From Caldilineaceae bacterium (GTDB lineage: Bacteria; Chloroflexota; Anaerolineae; Caldilineales; Caldilineaceae), in assembly GCA_022821545.1 (NCBI GenBank), contig JAJEDJ010000036.1, positions 124,001 through 188,000 on the forward strand: a stretch of 64,000 nt of DNA. The letters run 5' to 3'. The translations under genes and the position numbers were made by a program. Shown here one piece after another: positions 1-9,207 of this stretch. The notes under the pieces were generated by a model. It was not told the DNA's origin and did not search any database. It saw only the letters and a program-made list of their open reading frames with translations. Position 1 is the stretch's first letter. Each line of letters begins with the position of its first letter.

Positions 1-361
1 CTGCTCTACTCAATCGCTGGGGAAAGCGGCATCGCGCTAGCCGAACTCCAGCTGAACTGACCCAATCGCCGGAAGCTTGCTCCCAGACTTTCGCCTCTCT
101 TGCTCTGGTGAGGAGCAAAATGACAAGCCTGAATCACCATCGTTGCAAATTCGCGTCCTTCGCCACCCTCTTTTCTCATCCGCAGACGTCCCCGCAAGGC
201 AACATGCACAAAACAACCAGCTTTTCCATTTACCCATACGCGGCCCTACTGCTACAATGCGAACAGTAACGCCCTTGGCTGCCCCGGGCCGTCACGGCCG
301 ATGCCGGCGGTTGCTGTATTGAGGGGTTGGCGATTAGTTCCCTGCGTAGGAGACAGAAAAC
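1..361. other. Intergenic region at window edge, no gene seen
   Basis: No reading frame here has a convincing start, ribosome site or recognisable protein; the short frames on both strands look random. The only readable signals are the extended -10 at 250-258 and the Shine-Dalgarno AGGAGA at 348-353 in front of the reductase gene. Confidence 0.6.
250..258 (+). promoter_or_regulatory. Extended -10 promoter for the thioredoxin reductase gene
   Basis: TGC-TACAAT fits an extended -10 (TGn followed by a near-consensus hexamer). The -35 position (230-235, TTACCC) is weak, as expected for a promoter that relies on the TG. It would start transcription near 265 and give a leader of about 95 nt. Confidence 0.5.
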
Positions 362-1612
362 ATGCCCGAATCCTCACCCGACATTGTCGTCTACGGCGCC
401 TTCTGGTGCCCCGATTGCCGCCGCAGCAAACAGTTCCTCGGCGAACATCGGATCCCGTATCAGTGGGTAAACATTGAAGAAGACCCGGACGCCGAACGGC
501 AGGTCATCGAAATGAACGGTGGCAAACGCGTCATACCCACCATCGTCTTCGCCGACGGTTCCCGGCTCATCGAGCCGAGCAACGCTGAACTGGCCGCGAA
601 ATTGGGCCTGAGGACGACCGCCAGCCGCCAACATTACCCGGTGATCGTCATCGGCGGCGGCCCTGCCGGCCTGACCGCGGCCCTCTACCTGGCCCGTGAA
701 GGCGTCGACATCCTCATTATCGAGCGCGCCGCCTTTGGCGGCCAGGCCGCCGCCACCGAAAAACTGGATAATCTGCCCGGATTCCCGGACGGTGTCGATG
801 GCTTTGAATTCGCTCAGCGGCTGCGGGCCCAGGCTGAGCGGTTCGGCGTTGAACTGCTGCAAGCCCAGGATGTCGCCACAATACAGCGCCAGGACAATTA
901 TCACCGCGTTGAAACAGTCGCCGGCGACGAGTACAGCGCACAGGCTGTCCTGATCGCCACCGGTAGCCGCTACCGCCGCCTCAATGTGCCCGGCGAAAAC
1001 GATTACCTCGGCGCCGGTGTTCACTTCTGCGCCACCTGCGACGGCCCCTTCTACAAAGGCAAAGAAGTGGCCGTAATTGGCGGCGGCAACAGTGCTGCAG
1101 AAGAAAGTCTGTTGCTGACGAAATTCGCCGAACGGGTTACATTACTTGTGCGGGGCCCTGTCCTGCACGCTAGCCAGGTCATACAGGAATCTGTGTCAGG
1201 GAATTCGAAGATCTCAGTGCGATGGAATACCGAAGTCCAAGAATTCCTCGGCGCCAGGGCCCAACTGAACGGGCTGCGGCTCTGGAATAACGATGCTGAG
1301 GCCGAGTCGCACATGTCTGTAGATGGCGCCTTTGTCTTTATCGGTCTCGAACCGAATACGGGATACCTGAAGGGGACCGGCGTGCATCTTAACAGGTGGG
1401 GCTTCATCGAGACCGGCCATAACCTTTCCCACGAATCGGATAAACGCCCGCCACTCTATGTAGATCGAGATCCAGCCGCACTGGAATCGAGCATTCCCGG
1501 TCTCTTTGCCGCCGGAGACGTGCGCGCCGAGAGCACAAAACAGGTAGCTTCGGCCGCCGGCGAAGGCGCGACCGCAGCCCTGCTGATTCGCGACTACCTG
1601 CGAACGGTCTGA
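362..1612 (+). CDS. trxB: Glutaredoxin-thioredoxin reductase fusion protein
   Basis: A 416-aa flavoprotein expected to pass electrons from NADPH through FAD and a redox disulfide to an N-terminal glutaredoxin-like domain in the cytoplasm. Residues 1-80 form a glutaredoxin/NrdH-like fold with the active-site pair C16-P-D-C19. From about residue 92 it is a class II pyridine nucleotide-disulfide reductase: GGGPAG for FAD near 97-102, the redox pair C223-A-T-C226, GGGNSA for NADPH near 240, and a C-terminal GD motif followed by the TKQV segment typical of TrxB. The start has AGGAGA 8 nt upstream. Stand-alone TrxB is about 310 aa, so the extra 100 residues are the fused domain. The family call is firm; the physiological partner is unknown. 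Confidence 0.93.
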   Translation: MPESSPDIVVYGAFWCPDCRRSKQFLGEHRIPYQWVNIEEDPDAERQVIEMNGGKRVIPTIVFADGSRLIEPSNAELAAKLGLRTTASRQHYPVIVIGGGPAGLTAALYLAREGVDILIIERAAFGGQAAATEKLDNLPGFPDGVDGFEFAQRLRAQAERFGVELLQAQDVATIQRQDNYHRVETVAGDEYSAQAVLIATGSRYRRLNVPGENDYLGAGVHFCATCDGPFYKGKEVAVIGGGNSAAEESLLLTKFAERVTLLVRGPVLHASQVIQESVSGNSKISVRWNTEVQEFLGARAQLNGLRLWNNDAEAESHMSVDGAFVFIGLEPNTGYLKGTGVHLNRWGFIETGHNLSHESDKRPPLYVDRDPAALESSIPGLFAAGDVRAESTKQVASAAGEGATAALLIRDYLRTV

Positions 1613-1689
1613 CCCCTCTATGCGTCGGATTCGGTTCTCCGGCTGCTAACACTTCACTGACCACCTGCCACTCTTGTAAGGAGGAAAAG

Positions 1690-2523
1690 GTGCTCACGCC
1701 AGAACAACGAGAACAGATCGACGAGAAAGGTTTTCTCATCATCGAAGACGCGCTTGAACCGTTCGGTATGGACCGCGTTCGGTCCGCCTACGAGTCCATT
1801 CAAAGTCAAACCGAGCTGGCGTGGGCCGAGTCTGTGCGCAACGGCACATACAAGGGCGGCTACGGCAACGGTCCGGACGCGCACACTATGGGCGATATCC
1901 ATCAATATGACTCCCTTTTCCTGGATATCGCCGAGAACCCGCTTGTGCTGCCGATTCTGAAAGAGGTAGTCGGGCCGGACGTTCAGACGATGGAGATGGT
2001 CGCCCACTGCCATCACGCCGGCACAAATGCCCACACCGGCTGGCATCGCGACTGGCCGGCCTGGCGGCATGCGCAATTCATGCTCAAGGCGAAGGTCTTC
2101 TATTTCCTCGATGATCAGACGCCCGATATGGGCTGCTTCAGTCTCGTCCCCGGCAGCCACAAACGGGACGCAAATCCATCCCGGACTGAGTTCGTCGGCG
2201 AAACGCTGGAGCAGATGCCGGGCTTGGAAAAGATCGTCGGCAAGGCCGGCTCAGCCATTATCTGGAACGTCCTCTGCTGGCATTCGGGTCTGGCCAACAC
2301 CAGCCCGCGCGACCGACGTATTCTCATTTACGGTTACATGCCCTTCTGGGTAAAAAAGTGGGGCAGCACGCCTCCGCCCCGGCACATCGTCGACTGGGCG
2401 GATTCCCCCCACCGCCGCCAGCTTATGGGGATTCATGCGGTCGAAGGGCGCGCCGTCTGGGACCGAAAAGACGTGCCCTACCTGCCAGAGCACGCCGAAA
2501 TCGCGGCGGCGAAAAAGTTCTGA
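1690..2523 (+). CDS. Phytanoyl-CoA dioxygenase (PhyH) family oxygenase
   Basis: A 277-aa Fe(II)/2-oxoglutarate-dependent oxygenase of the PhyH family. The metal triad is visible: H119-R-D121 (the HxD motif in a THTGWHRDW-like context) and the distal H198 in WHSG, followed by an Arg-rich stretch where 2-oxoglutarate is normally bound. The start is GTG at 1690, chosen because TAAGGAGG at 1677-1684 lies at ideal spacing. It stands alone between the reductase and ferrochelatase genes, all on the plus strand. PhyH proteins oxidise many small molecules (fatty acyls, halogenated or amino acid substrates), and nothing in the neighbourhood fixes the substrate. Confidence 0.88.
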   Translation: MLTPEQREQIDEKGFLIIEDALEPFGMDRVRSAYESIQSQTELAWAESVRNGTYKGGYGNGPDAHTMGDIHQYDSLFLDIAENPLVLPILKEVVGPDVQTMEMVAHCHHAGTNAHTGWHRDWPAWRHAQFMLKAKVFYFLDDQTPDMGCFSLVPGSHKRDANPSRTEFVGETLEQMPGLEKIVGKAGSAIIWNVLCWHSGLANTSPRDRRILIYGYMPFWVKKWGSTPPPRHIVDWADSPHRRQLMGIHAVEGRAVWDRKDVPYLPEHAEIAAAKKF

Positions 2524-2627
2524 TTTCCGACTGTTGGACCACCAAGTGCCCGCTCGATCAGACCGGTCGCGTCCACTTGGACAGCAGGTGGTGATACCGT
2601 TTCACCTATTGAAAGTACTGGAAAGCG

Positions 2628-3647
2628 ATGGAGATATCGAAGACTGGAGTCCTGTTGGTCAATGTCGGAACACCTGACAGCCCCGAAACAATCGATGTTT
2701 GGAGATACCTGCGCCAGTTTCTCATGGATGGCCGAATCATCGACATTCCCTATTGGCGCAGACTTTTGCTGGTAAATCTGATAATTGCTCCATTTCGCGC
2801 GCCCAAATCCGCCAGAGAATACCAGAAGATCTGGTCGGAAAAAGGGTCGCCCCTGATGTACCATAGCTGCAATTTCAAAGACGCAGTTCAGCAGGAGCTG
2901 GGCGAGAACTTCATTGTGTCCCTGGCAATGCGATATCAGAATCCCAGTATTGAGTCCGCCTTGGAAACGCTTCGGCAGCAGCGCCCGTCCAGCATTGTCG
3001 TCTTTCCTCTCTTTCCCCAATATGCATCGGCAACAGTGGGATCAGTTCATCAAAAGGTAATGGAGGTCGTACAAAACTGGCCGGAGATTCCCAAGCTTCG
3101 ATTCATCGACAGCTTTTACGATCATCCCAGAATGATTCGGACGATCGCCAGCATGGGAAGGCAGCATTTTGATCAGTTCCGATACGATCACATTCTTTTC
3201 ACATTTCATGGCTTGCCTGAGCGCCAAATCAGAAAGGGTAATCCCGGCTGCTTTACCGACCCAAATTGCTGTGCTGCGATCCACGCTGGCAACCACTCTT
3301 GCTATCGCGCTCAGTGTTACGCAACATCCCGATCTTTGGCTGAAGCCCTGGACTTGGAGGATGGGGATTACACAGTCAGTTTTCAATCGAGGCTGGGCAA
3401 GGACCCCTGGATCCAACCCTATACTGAGGATGTCCTGGGAACGCTGGCCGCAAAAGGCGTCAAGAAGATTCTGGCCTTTTCTCCTTCTTTTGTCGCCGAC
3501 TGCCTGGAAACTACGATCGAAGTGGGTGAGGAATATCATGAAATGTTCACGGAATTGGGAGGAGAGGACCTGCAGCTTGTGGAGAGTCTGAACGACCACC
3601 CCCAGTGGGTAGAGACGGCAAGAGAGATCATTTTGGAAAAGGATTGA
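2628..3647 (+). CDS. hemH: Ferrochelatase
   Basis: A 339-aa protoporphyrin/coproporphyrin ferrochelatase that inserts Fe(II) into the porphyrin ring in heme synthesis. The N-terminus (GVLLVNVGTPDSP) and the catalytic FTFHGLPER segment are diagnostic. After the catalytic His comes a cysteine-rich insertion with C208, C214, C215, C225 and C230, ending CYRAQC. Similar internal cysteine clusters occur in some bacterial ferrochelatases and can bind [2Fe-2S]; whether this one does is inference. No other heme gene is in the window. The ribosome site is weak (GGAAAG just before the ATG). Confidence 0.93.
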   Translation: MEISKTGVLLVNVGTPDSPETIDVWRYLRQFLMDGRIIDIPYWRRLLLVNLIIAPFRAPKSAREYQKIWSEKGSPLMYHSCNFKDAVQQELGENFIVSLAMRYQNPSIESALETLRQQRPSSIVVFPLFPQYASATVGSVHQKVMEVVQNWPEIPKLRFIDSFYDHPRMIRTIASMGRQHFDQFRYDHILFTFHGLPERQIRKGNPGCFTDPNCCAAIHAGNHSCYRAQCYATSRSLAEALDLEDGDYTVSFQSRLGKDPWIQPYTEDVLGTLAAKGVKKILAFSPSFVADCLETTIEVGEEYHEMFTELGGEDLQLVESLNDHPQWVETAREIILEKD

Positions 3648-3869
3648 GAGTATTCAGCAGCCTCTAGACAACTTCAAGGGGTTACTCTACGAGTTCAAAC
3701 GGAGGAATTTGGAGTCCCCCAATGTAGTATCGTTAAGGCCTCACAAGGGCGGTCCGCATGAAAAGGATTTCAGCGGGCTTGCTAAACCTCAACGGGAAAG
3801 GTCACAAATCGCAGCATCTCAAGGCGCGCCCACCAATTGCATGCCGCCCAATAATCCCAAGGAGTCGCT

Positions 3870-5270
3870 ATGTCCACCCCAATCAAATTGACCGTCATCG
3901 GCGCCGGCAGCGCCCAGTTTTCTCTCGGCCTCGTCAAGGATATCTGCCTGACCGAATCCCTCAACGGCAGTCTCATCACATTTATGGACATCGACGCCGA
4001 CAGGCTCGAGATGATCCATAAACTCGGCGCACGGTACGCCGGCGAACTCGGCGCCGACCTGCGCTTCGAAAGCGCCACCGACCAACGGGAAGCGCTGCAG
4101 GACGCCGACTTCGTTATCAACACTGCCTCGGCCAGCAGCCATCAGAAGCAGCGGAACGGGCGCGAGTTAATGGAAAACTACGGCTACTATCACGGCGGGC
4201 GTATGCGTCAGACCAACTTCGTCAACCTCGACTTGATGCTCGGCGTGATCAGCGATATGGAGGATATCTGCCCCGACGCCTGGCTGATCCAGTCCGGCAA
4301 TCCCGTCTACGAGGGCTGCACCCTCATGACGCGCACCTCCGACATTAAGGTCTGCGGACTCTGCCATGGCCACTACGGCGTCTATGAGATCGCCAGAACG
4401 CTGGGCCTGACCGACTTGGCTGATGTCACCTGGCAGGCGCCGGGCCTGAATCACAACATCTGGCTTAATCACTTTTATTACAAGGGCGAAGACGCCTACC
4501 CGATTCTGGAAAAGTGGATCTCAGAAGAGGGCGAAAACTTTTGGCAAACCCATGTCGCCGAGCGGACGCACGACATACAGATGAGCCGCGGCACTATCCA
4601 TATGTACCGCATGTACGGTCTTATGCCCATCGGCGACACGCCCCGCCGCGGTGGATGGTGGTATCATACCGATATCGACACAAAAATGTGGTGGTTCCCC
4701 CAGCCCTGGGGCGGGCCGGATACGCACCTCGCCCGACCCTTTTTTGTCGACAATCTGGATAAGCGTCTCGCCGAGATGACCGAACTGACCGGCGATCCCT
4801 CCAGCAGCCTGAGCGAAGCCTTCGGCTCTGAAAAAACTCACGAGCAACAGGTGCCGATAATCGATGGCCTGGTCAACGACAATGAGGGCCAGTACCAGGT
4901 GAACGTGCCCAACCGCGGCGCCTTGGCCGGTGTGCCGGACGACGTCGTCGTCGAAGTCCCGGCAATCGTCAACAGGAGCGGCATCCACCCCATCCGCGTG
5001 GACCCCCTGCCGCAAAAGATCCTTTACACCCAGATCCTGCCTGAAGTTCTGGAAATGGAAAGGGAGCTGCTCGCTTTCAGTACCGGTGACCGCTCACTCC
5101 TCCTCTTGGAAGCGCTCGAATGCAATCAGACCCATTCTTACAATCAGGCACTCGGTGTCTTCGAGGATCTCATGGAGATGGATGGAAACGAAAGGCTCAA
5201 CGAACATTTCATGTGGGGCCCCGGCCAGGAGATGCTGAGCGAACCTGTGCAGACTAAGGAACTGGCCTGA
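3870..5270 (+). CDS. Glycoside hydrolase family 4 (alpha-galactosidase/6-phospho-glycosidase type)
   Basis: A 466-aa NAD+- and Mn2+-dependent glycosidase of family GH4, which cleaves by a redox-elimination mechanism at the C3 position of the sugar. Visible features are the N-terminal Rossmann motif (TVIGAGSAQF), the SGNP segment, C165-H166 in the GLCHG motif, and H195 in LNHN, corresponding to the metal-binding Cys and His of the family. The length is normal. The start ATG follows AAGGAG. GH4 enzymes split among alpha-glucosides, galactosides, galacturonides and phospho-sugars; the neutral NPV context argues against neither, so specificity is left open. It is the only hydrolase in the first 10 kb. 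Confidence 0.88.
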   Translation: MSTPIKLTVIGAGSAQFSLGLVKDICLTESLNGSLITFMDIDADRLEMIHKLGARYAGELGADLRFESATDQREALQDADFVINTASASSHQKQRNGRELMENYGYYHGGRMRQTNFVNLDLMLGVISDMEDICPDAWLIQSGNPVYEGCTLMTRTSDIKVCGLCHGHYGVYEIARTLGLTDLADVTWQAPGLNHNIWLNHFYYKGEDAYPILEKWISEEGENFWQTHVAERTHDIQMSRGTIHMYRMYGLMPIGDTPRRGGWWYHTDIDTKMWWFPQPWGGPDTHLARPFFVDNLDKRLAEMTELTGDPSSSLSEAFGSEKTHEQQVPIIDGLVNDNEGQYQVNVPNRGALAGVPDDVVVEVPAIVNRSGIHPIRVDPLPQKILYTQILPEVLEMERELLAFSTGDRSLLLLEALECNQTHSYNQALGVFEDLMEMDGNERLNEHFMWGPGQEMLSEPVQTKELA

Positions 5271-5281
5271 CCAGGCAAGGC

Positions 5282-5330
5282 CGTGGTGCGTGAGTCGTTG
5301 GCATTTGCTCTGCACGCACCACGCACCACG
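5282..5330. repeat. Inverted repeat with duplicated right arm before the FtsX-type gene
   Basis: CGTGGTGCGTG at 5282-5292 has its exact reverse complement twice, at 5313-5323 and 5320-5330 (the copies share four bases). It can form two alternative 11-bp stems. There is no T-run, so a mRNA hairpin or operator is more likely than a terminator. It also overlaps the extreme N-terminus of the longest possible reading frame, which argues for a later start of the downstream gene. Confidence 0.7.
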
Positions 5331-5351
5331 TATCACTTCATCAATTTCCCT

Positions 5352-8189
5352 GTGCGCATACTCTTCACCATACCCCGCCTCATTGGCGGGCTGACACTCC
5401 TCACCTACAGGCGTCTCGCCGGCAATCTGGGTCTGACCCTGCTGGCTCTCTTCCAAATCGTACTGACCGTCGGGCTGCTCAGCAGTGCCGGCTTCTTCGC
5501 CCAGGCCGTCGACAGAGTGATTCTGAACGAAGAACTGGACGCGCTCAGCTCGCGAACCGGCCGTCCACCTTTCACGACGCGCGTCTATTTCTTCCCCTCC
5601 TCTCGAAAACCCATGGATGTTCCCGCCGCGGAGCGGGCAGGGCGCAGCGTCGCCGCGACCCTCTCCAGCGAGATCGGCCTTCCCATCGACGACGTGGGCG
5701 TCCATCTCGAAAGCGGCAGTATGATGCTGCTGTCTCCGGAAGGCGACGAACGCTATGGCGCAGAAAGTAAATTCCTGACACAGGTCGATCTCGTCTACTT
5801 GGCCGGCGTCGCACCGGAACTGGAAATTACCTCCGGCTCCGTCTGGGAAGACGCAACCGGCGACGGGGCAAACACCGATCTCCTTCCCGTCGTCATGCAC
5901 GACAACCTGGCCGCGGAAATGGGTGTCCGTCCCGGAGAGAAGTTCCGCGTTGCGCCCACTGCCGCACTGGCCGGCATCGAAGTGGAGATCGTCGGCCTGT
6001 GGCGGGCTCGCGATCCGGACGATACTTTCTGGTTCCGTCCGCCCGATATCTCGATGAAGGAGGCGCTGTTCGTGCGGCGCGCAGACTACCTTCAGCGCGT
6101 GCAACCCATGGTGGCCGGCAACTCCCGCTTCGCCAGCTGGCGCATCTCTCTCGACGACAGCACACTCAATCCGGCCTTCGCCGCCGCCTACGCCCGCGGC
6201 TTCGAAAAGGGCATGACCGTCATCGGCAAGTACCTTCCCGGCGCCGAACTGGATGTTTCACCGCTTGACCCGCTCAAAGAATTCGTGCAGCGTCAGACGA
6301 CGCTGACCGTGCTGCTCCTGAGCATGAACGTCCCCGCCATCGGCTTCCTTCTCTACTTCCTCGTGCTGATCTCCGGCATTATCGCCCGCTCCCAGCAGCG
6401 GGAGACCTCGGTACTGGTCAGCCGCGGCGCCGGTACGGTTCGCGTGCTGTGGCTCGTGCTGGTCGAGGAGTGGCTGCTCTTCCTGTTGGGCGTGCCCCTG
6501 GGTCTCGGGCTCGGAATGCTGATCGCCCGCGGCATGGGTTACACCGACAGTTTTCTCGATTTCACGCTGCGCGATCCAATGCCCGTTTCTCTTCAGGGCG
6601 TCGACGTCTGGCTGATCGTAGCCGCGCTGGGATTGGCCTTCATCGCCCGCCTGCTGCCGGCAATCACCGCAGCCCGCACCAGTATCGTCGAATACGAGAC
6701 CGCCTACGCCCGTCCGGACAAAGGCCCCCTCTGGCGCCGCGCCTATCTCGACTTCCTCCTCATCGTGCCGACGGTCTACGCCTACCAGCAACTGGGCCAG
6801 CAGGAAGCGTTCGCGCTTCTGGCGCAGGAGGACGCGTCCGAGCTGTATAGCGACCCACTCCTGATTCTTGCGCCGGCCCTGGTAATTTTGACGGCGTCGC
6901 TGCTGATTATGCGCTTCTTCTCGCCGATGATGAATCTGCTAGACAGGCTGGCAGGTCTGTTGCCGGGCACAGTCTTCCATCTCGCGCTGCGCCAATTGGG
7001 TCGACAGGGACACAGCTACTTGAATCCCCTTCTGCTCGTGATTATCTGTCTTGGCCTGGGGATCTACACACACTCTCTCGCCGCAAGCATGGATGAGTGG
7101 CTGGTCGATCGCATAAAATACCAGGCAGGCGGAGACTTCCGTTTCCTGCCCGTTACAGTTACCGAAGGAGAGACTGCAGGGGATTGGACTCTTGAACCCT
7201 CCTGGTTCATCGAGAAGTTCGATGCCGACCGTGCCATCCGCGTGGGCAACTATGGCATGCGTATCGAAGGGCTCTCCACACCCCGGGGGATGACGAAACG
7301 GATGATGGGTGTGGACCGGGCTGAATTCGCCTCAGTGTCCTGGTTCCGCCCGGACTTCGCCGAAGACTCGCTGGGCGGACTGATGAATCGCCTGGCCGCC
7401 GCGCCCGAAGCGGTGTTGGTCTCGCGCGCGTTCCTGGCAGAGCAACTGCTGCGCGTCGGTGACCGCCTGGACTTGTGGGTGATACTTGAACCCGGCATCA
7501 GTATGCGCACCGATTTCGTCATCAGCGGCGTCTACGACTACTTTCCTACAGTCGAGCAAGAGGAGATCGTTGTCATCGCCAATCTGGACTATTTGCATCT
7601 GATTGGCGGCGCCATCTATCCCTATGAGGTCTGGCTGAGTTCTCCGGGCAACGACAAGGGAGAGGAGGTGCGCCGGAAGCTGCGGATTGGCGGCATCGAA
7701 ACGCTCCGCTGGCACGATGTGGTCGGTTCTCTGATCGAGGAGAAGTCACAGCTGGAGAGGGTCGGGGTCTTCGGCGCGCTCACCGTAGGCTTCCTGGCCG
7801 CGGCGCTCATGGCCGTGATGGCCTTCTTGATGCACAGTTACGCCTCGTTGCGTGAACGCTTTTACCAGTTCGGCGTCTTGCGGGCAATCGGCGCGCTCCG
7901 CCGCCAACTGATCATTCAACTCGCCGTGGAGTACGCGGTGCTTGTCGCCTACGGGACTGCCGCCGGCGCGACGATCGGCGTCTGGGTCTCCGTTCTCTTC
8001 ACCCCTTTCTTCCGCACCGCAGCCGACTCCAAGGCGATTCTGCCACCGATGCTTCCTGTCATCGCCGAGGCCGAGATCACGCAACTCACCCTGATCTTCA
8101 TTGCGGTAATGGTGTTCGTGATCGTCGCCGCCACCGCGCAAGCAACCCAACGGCGCATCTTCGAGGTTATGCGTGTCGGCCAGGCGTAA
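5352..8189 (+). CDS. Large FtsX-type ABC transporter permease
   Basis: About 945 aa, with two FtsX/MacB-like permease units. An N-terminal membrane helix (about residues 10-35) is followed by a large extracytoplasmic region, a cluster of three helices (about 325-440 including the SRGAG segment typical of FtsX), further helices near 480-560, a second periplasmic domain, and the C-terminal FtsX domain with the LRAIGA motif and three or four helices. This resembles the LolC/E or MacB superfamily, which exports lipoproteins or works as mechanotransmitters. No ATP-binding partner is adjacent. The start is uncertain: GTG 5352 avoids the hairpin at 5282-5330, but an upstream GTG at 5283 is open. Neither has a good ribosome site. 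Confidence 0.82.
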   Translation: MRILFTIPRLIGGLTLLTYRRLAGNLGLTLLALFQIVLTVGLLSSAGFFAQAVDRVILNEELDALSSRTGRPPFTTRVYFFPSSRKPMDVPAAERAGRSVAATLSSEIGLPIDDVGVHLESGSMMLLSPEGDERYGAESKFLTQVDLVYLAGVAPELEITSGSVWEDATGDGANTDLLPVVMHDNLAAEMGVRPGEKFRVAPTAALAGIEVEIVGLWRARDPDDTFWFRPPDISMKEALFVRRADYLQRVQPMVAGNSRFASWRISLDDSTLNPAFAAAYARGFEKGMTVIGKYLPGAELDVSPLDPLKEFVQRQTTLTVLLLSMNVPAIGFLLYFLVLISGIIARSQQRETSVLVSRGAGTVRVLWLVLVEEWLLFLLGVPLGLGLGMLIARGMGYTDSFLDFTLRDPMPVSLQGVDVWLIVAALGLAFIARLLPAITAARTSIVEYETAYARPDKGPLWRRAYLDFLLIVPTVYAYQQLGQQEAFALLAQEDASELYSDPLLILAPALVILTASLLIMRFFSPMMNLLDRLAGLLPGTVFHLALRQLGRQGHSYLNPLLLVIICLGLGIYTHSLAASMDEWLVDRIKYQAGGDFRFLPVTVTEGETAGDWTLEPSWFIEKFDADRAIRVGNYGMRIEGLSTPRGMTKRMMGVDRAEFASVSWFRPDFAEDSLGGLMNRLAAAPEAVLVSRAFLAEQLLRVGDRLDLWVILEPGISMRTDFVISGVYDYFPTVEQEEIVVIANLDYLHLIGGAIYPYEVWLSSPGNDKGEEVRRKLRIGGIETLRWHDVVGSLIEEKSQLERVGVFGALTVGFLAAALMAVMAFLMHSYASLRERFYQFGVLRAIGALRRQLIIQLAVEYAVLVAYGTAAGATIGVWVSVLFTPFFRTAADSKAILPPMLPVIAEAEITQLTLIFIAVMVFVIVAATAQATQRRIFEVMRVGQA

Positions 8190-8194
8190 AGAGA

Positions 8195-8246
8195 AGAAGA
8201 AAAAAGAGAGATGAGGAGCGAGAACACACACTCGTTCGCGCTCCTC
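8195..8246 (-). terminator. Intrinsic terminator of the NfeD-stomatin operon
   Basis: On the minus strand the 8-bp stem GAGGAGCG/CGCTCCTC (8239-8246 with 8213-8220) is followed by a T-rich tract including six T (8200-8205). It lies just past the stop of the stomatin-like gene and faces the convergent FtsX-type gene. Confidence 0.65.
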
Positions 8247-8254
8247 CTTCCAAG

Positions 8255-9166
8255 CTACGGCCGGCTGCCGTTACTTCCATTGGTCTGCTGCTCGTTGAAC
8301 AGCTCCTTCACGCCGCCGAGCGCTCCCAGCACACCGGTCGCCTCGTAAGGCAGAAAGATCTTGGAAGCATCTCCGTCCGCCATTACCTTCAGGGCCTCCA
8401 AGTACTGGATGGCAATCAACCTGTCGTCCGGCTCCGCATCCTTGATGGCGTTGAACACGGTCGTAATGGCGTTGCCCTGGCCCGTGGCCTCCACCTCCAG
8501 CTTGTACCGCTCCGCGTCGGCCACTCGTTTCACCGCCTCGGCCTCTCCTTCCGCCTGCAGGACCTGTGCCTGGCGCAAGCCGTCAGCGTCCAGAATCGCG
8601 GCCCGCTTCTCCCGCTCGGCCTTCATCTGTCGATGCATCGCTTCCGTCACGTCCGCCGGCGGGTCAATACGTTTGATCTCCACCCGCACCACCCTCACAC
8701 CCCACTTGTCAGTGGCGTCGTCCAACACTTCGCGCAGCTTGGTGTTGATATGATCGCGGCTGGTCAGGGCCGCGTCCAGCTCCATCTCGCCTACCACGTT
8801 ACGAAGGTTGGTCTGCGCCAGTTTGGTGGCCGCGTTGTAGAAATCGGCCACATTGTAGACCAGCTTGACCGGGTCCGTGGCTTCAAAGTAGACGATTGCG
8901 TCCACGGTGACCACAACGTTGTCCTTCGTGATCACCTCCTGCGGAGGCACGTCCACGACCTGCTCCCGCATGTCCACCTTCTGGATTGAGTCCACAAAGG
9001 GGATGATCAGCGTGAGCCCGGGTTCTACAGTGCGCTGATAACGCCCCAGCCGTTCGATGACCCCCTTTTGATATGGCTGCACGATACGGATGGTTGCAAA
9101 GGCAACCACGACCACGAACACTGCAATAACTGCCAGAAGTAAAATCGGCACCAATGATGCTAACAT
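8255..9166 (-). CDS. SPFH/Band 7 (stomatin/prohibitin-like) membrane protein
   Basis: A 303-aa membrane-anchored scaffold protein. It has one N-terminal transmembrane helix (about residues 5-27), then the SPFH domain ([17 protein letters not shown] onward, about 28-180), a charged coiled coil (about 185-235, rich in EAEAVKR-type repeats), and a C-terminal tail. Family members such as QmcA/HflK organise membrane microdomains and modulate proteases. AAAGGAG lies 7-8 nt before the ATG. It is the second gene of a minus-strand pair with NfeD, 41 bp downstream; this pairing is a well-known conserved one and supports both calls. Confidence 0.93.
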   Translation of the reverse strand: MLASLVPILLLAVIAVFVVVVAFATIRIVQPYQKGVIERLGRYQRTVEPGLTLIIPFVDSIQKVDMREQVVDVPPQEVITKDNVVVTVDAIVYFEATDPVKLVYNVADFYNAATKLAQTNLRNVVGEMELDAALTSRDHINTKLREVLDDATDKWGVRVVRVEIKRIDPPADVTEAMHRQMKAEREKRAAILDADGLRQAQVLQAEGEAEAVKRVADAERYKLEVEATGQGNAITTVFNAIKDAEPDDRLIAIQYLEALKVMADGDASKIFLPYEATGVLGALGGVKELFNEQQTNGSNGSRP

Positions 9167-9207
9167 TTCGCTTCTCCTTTATTATGCGGCTCTGCTGTGC
9201 GGTTTCG

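Noticed and set aside
5094-6104. 336-codon minus-strand frame across GH4 and FtsX-type genes
   Set aside because: Antisense shadow spanning two genes and the inverted repeat, with low-complexity composition.
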